From positions 1 to 47,861 of the IMG/VR virus record IMGVR_UViG_3300025276_000052: 47,861 bases of DNA, one strand, 5' to 3'. The notes beneath the pieces are model-generated. The model was not told the origin of the DNA. It saw only the letters and a program-made list of their open reading frames with translations, and made no database searches. This stretch comes from a virus. The position numbers were made by a program, and so were the translations under genes. Of the stretch, positions 13,451 to 18,969 are shown piece after piece (position 1 is the stretch's first letter; every line of letters begins with the position of its first letter).

Positions 13451-13478
13451 GTTATGTCTAAATTTTGTTGTATCTTTG
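13450..13478 (+). promoter_or_regulatory. phage promoter with extended box, copy 1
   Basis: GGTTATGTCTAAATTT is followed after five bases by TATCTTTG (13471-13478), a Bacteroidetes -7 element. The same box with the same 21-base spacing to TATATTTG is found at 15091. The following leader holds a palindrome copy and ends in AAATCAAATCAAATT just before the amidotransferase ATG. Confidence 0.7.
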
Positions 13479-13498
13479 TATAAATCAATCAGAGGTCT

Positions 13499-13514
13499 GT
13501 GTCTTCAAAGACAC
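13499..13514 (-). repeat. dispersed palindrome copy 4 (leader of amidotransferase gene)
   Basis: Plus strand reads GTGTCTTCAAAGACAC, perfect arms, CA centre. It sits in the 5' leader about 20 bases after the -7 element and 22 bases before the ATG, so it would be transcribed as a hairpin. Confidence 0.9.
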
Positions 13515-13536
13515 TCCTCACAAATCAAATCAAATT

Positions 13537-14619
13537 ATGTGTGTTATTATCATTAAACAAAAAGGTAATGTGATGTCAAGGGAAATCGCCAGGACATCAT
13601 CAAAAATTAATCCTCACGGATTAGGAATCGTATGGCTAGATACTTTCGAGGTCAGCTATCACAAATCAAAAGAGTACAAATTACTATTGACAGAGAGACC
13701 ATTCATTGCTCACTTTAGGTACGCAACTGTAGGTAAGGTAGGACTGTCAAACACTCACCCATTTACATGCGGGAACAACAAGGACGAACTGCTAATGCAG
13801 AACGGAACTATCAAGGGCATCGGAACAGATGCAATGTGCGATAGTAAAGTATTAGCTATCTCACTTGGAAACATTAAGAGGCAGGATTGGAAGACAGAAC
13901 TAGAGCAATACGACTCAAGGTTTTGTACCATTAACCTTAGGACTAGGTCATTCCAAATTTACAATCGTAATCTATATACTTATAGAGATGGTGTTTGGTA
14001 TTCTAAAACAAATGTATTGCAGGACAATTTGGTTGCGGTGTACGGAACTCTTAAGAAAGGGTTCAGCAACTACCATGCATATCTTACGAACTCAAAGCAC
14101 TTAGGTAGCGGAGTAACAAAACAGAAATATCCATTGGTTGTTAACGGGTTACCTTACTTACTACCACAAGTAGGAGTAGGTCACAACGTAAAGGTTGATG
14201 TCTTCAAAGTAAGCGACTTAACTTTTAAGAAGTTAGATAGCTTAGAAGGTCATCCAAGATGGTACAAGCGAGAAGAAATAGAAATCAATATGGATGGCAA
14301 ACCAAACCTTACTTGTTGGGTTTACTTTAATCCTATAGAGGTTGATGAGAAAACAGAATTTGTTCAGTCTTTTGAGTACACTAAATTTCAACTCCAACAA
14401 ACGGCAGGAGATGTGCAAGATGATTTCGCATCTGAATCTGAAGACCCAAATCAATACCAATATGATATTGATTGGAATGATAATGAATTTCCAACGAATG
14501 AAACTCCGACATGTATAGATTGCTTTGGCGATGTAGAGCATGATGGGTTTAGCAATTATTACTGTTCCTCTTGTGGTGGGTGGTTCAAGGAAGACGAGGT
14601 CTTGAAATATCAAGAGTAG
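13537..14619 (+). CDS. fused class II glutamine amidotransferase / gamma-glutamylcyclotransferase with zinc ribbon
   Basis: The ATG is chosen because it places the catalytic Cys at position 2 (MCVIII), as class II (Ntn) amidotransferases require after Met removal. Residues 1-155 are the glutaminase-like domain, with HFRYAT (59-64), NTHPF (72-76) and MQNGT (88-92). Residues 165-280 are a gamma-glutamylcyclotransferase (GGCT/AIG2-like) domain with VAVYGTLKKG (166-175), a glycine-rich loop and the catalytic-type Glu237 in LDSLEGHP. An acidic linker leads to a C-terminal zinc ribbon (C326, C329, C343, C346). The first domain would release ammonia or transfer a glutamyl group; the second would cleave gamma-glutamyl amides to 5-oxoproline. 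It likely works with the Amidoligase_2 protein encoded upstream. It has its own promoter, and a palindrome and a hammerhead ribozyme follow. Confidence 0.85.
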   Translation: MCVIIIKQKGNVMSREIARTSSKINPHGLGIVWLDTFEVSYHKSKEYKLLLTERPFIAHFRYATVGKVGLSNTHPFTCGNNKDELLMQNGTIKGIGTDAMCDSKVLAISLGNIKRQDWKTELEQYDSRFCTINLRTRSFQIYNRNLYTYRDGVWYSKTNVLQDNLVAVYGTLKKGFSNYHAYLTNSKHLGSGVTKQKYPLVVNGLPYLLPQVGVGHNVKVDVFKVSDLTFKKLDSLEGHPRWYKREEIEINMDGKPNLTCWVYFNPIEVDEKTEFVQSFEYTKFQLQQTAGDVQDDFASESEDPNQYQYDIDWNDNEFPTNETPTCIDCFGDVEHDGFSNYYCSSCGGWFKEDEVLKYQE

Positions 14620-14631
14620 TCTTAAAGGGTA

Positions 14632-14647
14632 GTGTCTTCAAAGACAC
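14632..14647 (-). repeat. dispersed palindrome copy 5 (after amidotransferase gene)
   Basis: Perfect GTGTCTTCAAAGACAC on the plus strand, flanked so that pairing extends to a stem of about 12 bases (GGgTAGTGTCTT with AAGACACTAtCC, one G-U pair). It lies 12 bases after the stop and directly before hammerhead ribozyme 2. Confidence 0.9.
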
Positions 14648-14652
14648 TATCC

Positions 14653-14703
14653 TCCGTATCAAGATGTTTGTCTTGGCTGATGATTCCATAAGGATGAAAC
14701 GGA
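14653..14703 (+). ncRNA. type III hammerhead ribozyme 2
   Basis: The core CUGAUGA (14677-14683) and GAAA (14696-14699) are intact. Stem III is UCCGU/ACGGA (5 bp), stem I is UCAAGA/UCUUGG with loop UGUUUG, and stem II is UCC/GGA with loop AUAA and a U-U mismatch next to the core. The cleavage triplet GUA predicts cutting after 14658. Compared with copy 1 at 11970, stem I and stem III differ in sequence but keep pairing, which is covariation. The stop-to-cut distance (39 versus 41 bases) and cut-to-start distance (62 versus 64 bases) are almost the same in both copies. Confidence 0.85.
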
Positions 14704-14720
14704 AACTAAATACTTTTATA

Positions 14721-14843
14721 ATGTTAGAAAAAATTATAGCAAACCTAGAGCGAACAATAAAAAATGGAGGTAAGCTAGAGGTTATTACTGTATTAAAAAG
14801 AAAACTAAAAGAACTAAAAAAAAATCGAAAACATGAACTATAG
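14721..14843 (+). CDS. small basic helical protein (40 residues)
   Basis: The frame reads MLEKIIANLERTIKNGGKLE, then VITVLKRKLKELKKNRKHEL. It is a lysine-rich helical hairpin with heptad-like leucines. The ATG at this position is chosen because upstream in-frame codons run through the ribozyme and palindrome. It begins 17 bases after ribozyme 2 and overlaps the next gene by 11 bases. Function unknown; short amphipathic helices like this often dimerise. Confidence 0.55.
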   Translation: MLEKIIANLERTIKNGGKLEVITVLKRKLKELKKNRKHEL

Positions 14844-15087
14844 CGAAATACAAAAACTAAAAAAATCAGAGTTAAGAGAATTACTAGCAGTTGCTAATAT
14901 TAAGTTAGCTACATTAGAGAGAGCGAACGCCACATTATTAGCTGATGTCCCTGCTCCTCTTGTCGTTCAATTCCATAATCAGATAACGGAGATGGGTTTC
15001 AAGACATCAACCGCAGTAGAGTCTTGGAAAGACACAGACAAAAAATTAATTGACGGTTATTGGTACGTAAAGATATCAGACTTATAA
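14833..15087 (+). CDS. unknown protein (84 residues)
   Basis: The N-terminal 40 residues form a predicted coiled coil (LKKSELRELLAVANIKLATL), followed by a Pro turn (ADVPAPL) and a small alpha/beta tail ending DGYWYVKISDL. It overlaps the preceding basic helical protein gene by 11 bases, so the two are translated together and could form a complex. The second extended promoter begins four bases after its stop. No family is recognised. Confidence 0.5.
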   Translation: MNYSEIQKLKKSELRELLAVANIKLATLERANATLLADVPAPLVVQFHNQITEMGFKTSTAVESWKDTDKKLIDGYWYVKISDL

Positions 15088-15090
15088 ATA

Positions 15091-15119
15091 GGTTATGTCT
15101 AAATTTAGTATTATATTTG
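15091..15119 (+). promoter_or_regulatory. phage promoter with extended box, copy 2
   Basis: GGTTATGTCTAAATTT followed after five bases by TATATTTG (15112-15119), matching copy 1 at 13450 in sequence and spacing. The leader continues with AATCAATCAA and AAATCAAATCAA before the ATG at 15147. Confidence 0.7.
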
Positions 15120-15146
15120 TTTAATCAATCAACAAAATCAAATCAA

Positions 15147-15392
15147 ATGGCAGAATTAATTATGAGCGAAGGCACGGTAGTGCCTAACGCAGACGTAAGC
15201 ACCTTAAAGAAGATGCAAAAGTTAGTACAAGGATACATAGAATTTGTATACCTAGCTGATGGAAAAATACTTGTAGTAAACGAAGACGGAAGAGGGAATC
15301 CCTTCTTCAGACTTAATGTTAAGGCCTCAGAAATTGCAGGACAAGACATTGTAGGAGATGCAATTCTCATGGAGAAACACGAAATAAACTAA
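15147..15392 (+). CDS. DUF3846-like protein (81 residues)
   Basis: The ATG behind the AAATCAAATCAA leader is used; the upstream in-frame part is promoter DNA. The product shows the DUF3846 pattern: 'LKKMQKLVQGYIEFVYLADG', then 'KILVVNEDGRGNPFFRLN' and a final 'IVGDAILME'. The family is common in phages and plasmids and its function is not known. It is the first gene of the second extended-promoter unit, followed within two bases by the next gene. Confidence 0.7.
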   Translation: MAELIMSEGTVVPNADVSTLKKMQKLVQGYIEFVYLADGKILVVNEDGRGNPFFRLNVKASEIAGQDIVGDAILMEKHEIN

Positions 15393-15394
15393 CC

Positions 15395-15748
15395 ATGAGA
15401 AATACGATACTAGAAGAAATCAGCAAACAAAAATTTACCACGAAAGATGGTAAGTATATCCAACGACTTCAACAGATGTTGGACTTACCTGAATACTGCG
15501 TCAAGCATTTTCAAGACACAGGTTCAATCACTCCTATTCCCGCATTCCTTTTACAATACACGGATACAATACTTCATCCTAAATGCACCAATGTTGTGAC
15601 ATACATAGGAGGTCATTACATTCAAATGCTAAGCGATGGAAAGTATTTTATCAATCAACACGCTGCAGGGAACATCTTATACAGGAGAGGTAGATATTCA
15701 AAATATTTACATAAACTAGAATTAATCATATTTAATAATATAACATGA
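15395..15748 (+). CDS. unknown protein (117 residues)
   Basis: The product (MRNTILEEISKQKFTTKDGK...) has an N-terminal helical part, a middle with 'LPEYCVKHFQDTGSITPIPA' and a Tyr-rich end (NILYRRGRYSKYLHKLELII). It overlaps the next gene by four bases (ATGA coupling), so it belongs to the same operon. No recognised domain. The codon pattern is like that of neighbouring genes. Confidence 0.5.
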   Translation: MRNTILEEISKQKFTTKDGKYIQRLQQMLDLPEYCVKHFQDTGSITPIPAFLLQYTDTILHPKCTNVVTYIGGHYIQMLSDGKYFINQHAAGNILYRRGRYSKYLHKLELIIFNNIT

Positions 15749-16107
15749 GTAAAGAAAGAATCGAAGCAGTAACAGACGAGGTTTGTGAAATGCTATTAGA
15801 AAAGAATGATGCGTATGGTAACTCAGCACTTGAGCCAATAAACGTATTTAGTAAGGGTAATGCAACGCAATCATTGTGTGCAAGAATAGATGACAAGTTA
15901 GCTAGAATTCAGAATGTCGGGCTAACATCAGAAACAGAAGATACTTTGTTTGACTTAGCAGGCTATTTAATATTACTTATTGTCGCACTCAAAGACGAAG
16001 AAGAGAAATCGGAAGATGAGATTAATCACTCAGATAGTTATTACTTCCACAAAAATCAATCATCAACAATCAGACAAAACAACTATGAAAAACCTTTCGG
16101 AAAATAA
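15745..16107 (+). CDS. DUF1599 / Nmad1-like protein
   Basis: This 120-residue protein carries 'LLEKNDAYGNSALEPINVFS', 'ARIDDKLARIQN' and 'EDTLFDLAGYLILLIVALKD'. This is the DUF1599 pattern, a MazG-like all-alpha family in which acidic residues bind magnesium (here ExxxD near residue 20 and ExxxxD near residue 67). The family has been called nucleotide-modification-associated domain 1 and is often found in phages. It may hydrolyse or sense non-canonical nucleotides. The C-terminal 25 residues are unrelated and overlap the next gene. The enzyme activity is inferred from the family, not shown. Confidence 0.7.
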   Translation: MSKERIEAVTDEVCEMLLEKNDAYGNSALEPINVFSKGNATQSLCARIDDKLARIQNVGLTSETEDTLFDLAGYLILLIVALKDEEEKSEDEINHSDSYYFHKNQSSTIRQNNYEKPFGK

Positions 16108-16252
16108 AGACACGGTGTCGTATCCAATTAGACACGATAGTGTGTCTTCAAAGACACAACCGAACATTGTTAGCACGCTAACAAAATTATTTGAATCATT
16201 CGGCGAGATATATAAAGCTGACTTTAACCCCTTAAACAAAGAAACAAAATGA
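16085..16252 (+). CDS. small unknown protein containing the palindrome (55 residues)
   Basis: The frame reads MKNLSENKDTVSYPIRHDSV, then SSKTQPNIVSTLTKLFESFG and EIYKADFNPLNKETK. The ATG is chosen because upstream in-frame sequence overlaps the DUF1599 gene deeply. It ends with an ATGA overlap to the DnaA-like gene. One palindrome copy lies inside and encodes VSSKT. The second half looks helical. The gene may exist partly as a carrier of the palindrome; its protein has no known relatives that I recognise. Confidence 0.5.
   Translation: MKNLSENKDTVSYPIRHDSVSSKTQPNIVSTLTKLFESFGEIYKADFNPLNKETK
16142..16157 (-). repeat. dispersed palindrome copy 6 (inside a small gene)
   Basis: Plus strand reads GTGTCTTCAAAGACAC; arms are perfect. 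It is in frame within the 55-residue gene, in a different reading phase from the copies in groEL and the helicase. Confidence 0.85.
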
Positions 16253-16551
16253 AATTAGATGTATTTAATAACTATGTAGCAGAGGTCTGTAACCGATTTG
16301 CCATAGATGAGGAAACCTTATTTGTTAAATCAAAACGAAGAGATATAGTAGATGCAAGACACTTACTATATTACTTATGTTACACAAGACCAATGCGAAT
16401 TGTATACATCCAAGAGTACATGGCTGACAGAGGGTACACTATAAACCATTCATCAGTAATTCACGGAATCTCTATTGTTGATGGCAAGCTTGACACAGAT
16501 AATGATTACGTAGAAACGGTTAAAGACATTCAAAAATGCAGTATACTTTAG
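16249..16551 (+). CDS. DnaA domain IV-like DNA-binding protein A (100 residues)
   Basis: The protein is little more than a DnaA C-terminal (domain IV) helical fold. The segments 'FVKSKRRDIVDARHLLYYLC', 'YIQEYMADRGYTINHSSVIH' and 'GISIVDGKL' match 'v..R.r.iv.aR..a.yL......s...IG...grdHsTVihai'. The 'NHSSVIHG' part corresponds to the DnaA-box-recognition helix (DHTTVLHA). The AAA+ ATPase part of DnaA is absent. A second gene with the same domain lies at 23372. It could bind DnaA-box-like sites in the phage or host origin; that is inference. Confidence 0.75.
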   Translation: MKLDVFNNYVAEVCNRFAIDEETLFVKSKRRDIVDARHLLYYLCYTRPMRIVYIQEYMADRGYTINHSSVIHGISIVDGKLDTDNDYVETVKDIQKCSIL

Positions 16552-16946
16552 AAGATATATTCCAACAAGCAGTAGAGGATAATTACTCAGTCGAACTAAA
16601 CGGTAGAGGATATGAGGCAAGGCTTGTTTACGGAATTAAAATCGTAAGAGATAAAGAAACAGAAGACGTTGTTATCTACAATACCGCAGTAAACGGAAGC
16701 TATTATCACGAACTCCCAACCGAGAAAATTAAATTATTTACTGAAAACTCTTGGAGGTACGGAGTATATATATTATCTTTGTCTAACTATCGCTCAAAAC
16801 TAGATATGATTGAGCATCGTATTAAGACAGAAATCAACGGCAGGAAATCCGAAAAACAAATCACAGGTCTCAAGTCGCATCGAGAAAGAATCCTCGGTAA
16901 ATACACAGAAGTAAATCAGAAGTTAAATCAATTAAATCAATTCTAA
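16536..16946 (+). CDS. unknown protein (136 residues)
   Basis: The N-terminal 75 residues look alpha/beta (QAVEDNYSVELNGRGYEARL...). The last 60 residues form a basic coiled coil (KLDMIEHRIKTEINGRKSEK; HRERILGKYTEVNQKLNQLN). It overlaps the DnaA-like gene by 16 bases, so both are translated together. A TATCTTTG sequence inside the gene could start transcription of the following recombination genes. No family is recognised. Confidence 0.5.
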   Translation: MQYTLEDIFQQAVEDNYSVELNGRGYEARLVYGIKIVRDKETEDVVIYNTAVNGSYYHELPTEKIKLFTENSWRYGVYILSLSNYRSKLDMIEHRIKTEINGRKSEKQITGLKSHRERILGKYTEVNQKLNQLNQF

Positions 16947-16958
16947 ATCAAATCAACT

Positions 16959-17594
16959 ATGACTAAATCAAAACAAACTACGTTTGAAAAGCTATCAGCT
17001 ATTAACGTGAACTCCAAAGTGGAGAAGAAAAACAACCTTACTTATTTATCTTGGGCTTGGGCTTGGAGCGAAGTAAAAAAGGCATGCCCCGATGCAACCT
17101 ATCAAATGGGAGAAACTACATACGATGAAGCGTTAGGCTTCATGTGTAATTCTTCTGTAACAATTGAAGGCGAAACATTAGCGATGTGGCTACCCGTAAT
17201 GAACGGTTCAAACAAGGCTATGAAGAAAGTCTCATACATTCATAAAACAACTTACAAGGAAATAGAGATACAAGCTGCTACATCTTTTGACATCAACAAA
17301 ACAATGATGAGATGTTTGGTTAAGAACTTAGCTATGTTCGGCCTTGGTATATACATCTATGCAGGAGAGGACATGCCTGAATCAGATGAGCCCGCTATGG
17401 TTACTACTCCCGAGCCTCCAAAAAGAAGAAAACCTTTAAAGGAAAACGACAAGAATTGGAAGGTAATAATGGCATGGTGTGAAGAGAACAAGAAGTTAGG
17501 TGCTATGCCACTACTTACAAAAGTACAAGACAGAGGTTATATTGTTTCAGCAGTAGTTAAAAGTGCAATAAACGCTATTGTTGATGCTAAGTAA
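16959..17594 (+). CDS. DUF1071 single-strand annealing protein
   Basis: This 211-residue protein has the DUF1071 signature: 'LTYLSWAWAWSEVKKACPDA' near residue 27, 'CNSSVTIEGETLAMWLPVMN' and 'FDINKTMMRCLVKNLAMFGL' near residue 107, followed by 'GIYIYAGED'. DUF1071 proteins are phage recombinases that anneal single strands (Rad52/RecT-type function). The C-terminal 60 residues are a separate basic helical tail. The next gene, one base away, encodes a PD-(D/E)XK exonuclease, the standard RecE/RecT-like pairing. An SSB-like protein follows. The role would be recombination, repair and concatemer formation during replication. Confidence 0.85.
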   Translation: MTKSKQTTFEKLSAINVNSKVEKKNNLTYLSWAWAWSEVKKACPDATYQMGETTYDEALGFMCNSSVTIEGETLAMWLPVMNGSNKAMKKVSYIHKTTYKEIEIQAATSFDINKTMMRCLVKNLAMFGLGIYIYAGEDMPESDEPAMVTTPEPPKRRKPLKENDKNWKVIMAWCEENKKLGAMPLLTKVQDRGYIVSAVVKSAINAIVDAK

Positions 17595-17595
17595 T

Positions 17596-18327
17596 ATGGA
17601 TAGCATATTAGAAAAGCTAAGAGACGACAAGGAATATTATGGAGCATTTGGTAAAACCTATATGTCTAACTCAGACATAGGTACTTTACTTTCTAATCCT
17701 ACAGAATATGGCGTTAGCTTACCCGACAACACTAACTTTGCCAAAGGCAGATACTTTCATCAACTAATACTTGAGCCATCTAAAGCTAAGGATGTAGTCT
17801 TTGTAGAATCCTCATCGAGGAATACTAAAATATACAAGGACTATATTGCAGAGGCAGAATTAGAATTTGCATTACTAGAAAAGGAAGGCGAAGAGATTCG
17901 AGGTCTTGTTACCAAAATGATGAGTAACCTAGATATGTATGAGATGATAAGAAACTCAGACAATGAATATGAAGTACCTGCCGTGGGAGAAATCAAAGGC
18001 AGGATGTGGAAAGGCAAAGCAGACATAGTAGGTTCTTCAATGCTTTATGATATCAAAACTACATCCAAGATTGCAGACTTTAAGTGGTCAGCAAGCCGTT
18101 ATAATTATGATTCTCAAAGCTATATTTATCAAAAATTATTTGGGAAGCCTCTTATTTTCTTGGTAATAGATAAGCCAACAGGCATGATGGGTGTTTACAG
18201 ACCAACAGAAGAGTTTCTAAAAAGAGGAGAAGCTAAAGTAGAGAAGGCTATTGAGGTGTATGATAATTTCTTCGGAGATAATCCAACAGAAGATATAAGC
18301 TCATTTTACTATGATGAATTTCTTTAA
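17596..18327 (+). CDS. PD-(D/E)XK exonuclease (RecE/YqaJ-like)
   Basis: The ATG one base after the upstream stop is chosen. This 243-residue nuclease contains 'GRYFHQLILEP' (His55), 'YEVPAVGEIKGRMWKGKADI' with Asp143, the core 'YDIKTTSK' (Asp152, Lys154) and 'YDSQSYIYQK' (Gln174). This is the order of motifs in lambda-exonuclease/RecE-like enzymes, which resect double-stranded ends to give single-strand tails for the annealing protein. The C-terminal part is helical. It is the middle gene of a recombination trio and is followed by a palindrome copy. Confidence 0.85.
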   Translation: MDSILEKLRDDKEYYGAFGKTYMSNSDIGTLLSNPTEYGVSLPDNTNFAKGRYFHQLILEPSKAKDVVFVESSSRNTKIYKDYIAEAELEFALLEKEGEEIRGLVTKMMSNLDMYEMIRNSDNEYEVPAVGEIKGRMWKGKADIVGSSMLYDIKTTSKIADFKWSASRYNYDSQSYIYQKLFGKPLIFLVIDKPTGMMGVYRPTEEFLKRGEAKVEKAIEVYDNFFGDNPTEDISSFYYDEFL

Positions 18328-18334
18328 ACCCATA

Positions 18335-18350
18335 GTGTCTTTGAAGACAC
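18335..18350 (+). repeat. dispersed palindrome copy 7 (after exonuclease gene)
   Basis: Perfect GTGTCTTTGAAGACAC in the full 18-base form, starting eight bases after the exonuclease stop codon. No T-run follows, so it is not a standard terminator. Confidence 0.9.
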
Positions 18351-18376
18351 TATTAACTAAAAACAAAAGGCGTGTG

Positions 18377-18478
18377 ATGTGGTTGGAAGCTCCAATGGAC
18401 TGCAAAACACGTAAGGAGAAAGATAATCTAATCCTAAATACAATCAACATATTGGAGCAAAACGTAAAAATCAATTAA
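18377..18478 (+). CDS. possible micro-gene (33 residues)
   Basis: A short frame reads MWLEAPMDCKTRKEKDNLIL, then NTINILEQNVKIN and ends two bases before the SSB-like gene. It fills the gap between the palindrome and that gene, and its DNA holds a TTGGA-AGC-TCCAA hairpin. Position and close spacing favour translation, but the peptide has no known relative and the segment could be just a leader for the SSB-like gene. Confidence 0.35.
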   Translation: MWLEAPMDCKTRKEKDNLILNTINILEQNVKIN

Positions 18479-18480
18479 TT

Positions 18481-18750
18481 ATGCAACAAGACGAAAAAAT
18501 TTTCGCAGATGGATTCTCTTTTAAGAGAAGAGAAGGTGCTCCCGAGTTTGTTATCGGAAGACAATCAATCAAGGTAGATGAAGCAGTAGCTTTTCTAAAG
18601 GCCAACGTAAAGAACGGATGGGTCAATCTTGATATCAAACAATCAAAAAAGGGAACTTACTATTGTGAGTTAGATACATGGGAAGCAAAGCCTCAAGCAA
18701 CTGCTAAACCACAAGCGGCAGAGCCTGAAACAGGTGACGTACCATTCTAA
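18481..18750 (+). CDS. SSB-like single-stranded DNA-binding protein
   Basis: This 89-residue protein has a beta-strand pattern (IFADGFSFKRREGAPEFVIG; GWVNLDIKQSKKGTYYCELD) of the small OB-like protein that often accompanies recombinases in Bacteroidetes phages. It then has an Ala/Pro/Gln linker and the end ETGDVPF. That end mimics the SSB C-terminal tip (DDDIPF), which docks helicases, exonucleases and recombinases. It sits after the annealing protein and exonuclease genes and before the primase-helicase gene. A plus-strand terminator follows 20 bases after the stop. The binding activity is inferred. Confidence 0.7.
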   Translation: MQQDEKIFADGFSFKRREGAPEFVIGRQSIKVDEAVAFLKANVKNGWVNLDIKQSKKGTYYCELDTWEAKPQATAKPQAAEPETGDVPF

Positions 18751-18768
18751 TCCTTTTACAATAAAAAC

Positions 18769-18800
18769 GAGGGGAGGACTAACTATCTTCCCCTTTTTTT
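18769..18800 (+). terminator. intrinsic terminator after the recombination genes
   Basis: Stem GGGGAGGA / TCTTCCCC (one G-U pair) with a 7-base loop, followed by seven T residues. It ends the transcription unit that includes the SSB-like gene. The 170 bases from here to the primase gene hold no other gene. Confidence 0.85.
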
Positions 18801-18969
18801 ATCTAATAAAGTGTGTCGAATAAACCAATATTAAATCCCTTACTACCACAATGACTATAAAACATAAATATTACTTCTTACATATTACGTAAAAATAATA
18901 GACATTAACGACACCTATACTGAAAATCAATCACTTACAAATCTATAATCAACATAAATCGACAAAAAA

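Noticed and set aside
15021-15036. AGTCTTGGAAAGACAC as another palindrome copy
   Set aside because: It shares only parts of the arms (several mismatches) and lies within a coding gene; partial matches like GTCTTCAAAG at 14202 are also ordinary coding sequence.
10877-16690. Recurrent ACCGCAGTA in several early genes
   Set aside because: A 9-base string encoding Thr-Ala-Val in coding DNA can recur by codon preference; copies have no common position or structure.
18365-18420. A possible tRNA-Cys-like segment (CTGCAAA loop, CGTGT/ACACG ends)
   Set aside because: The anticodon stem does not pair, and D- and T-arms are absent. It is more likely part of a 33-codon micro-gene or a leader hairpin.
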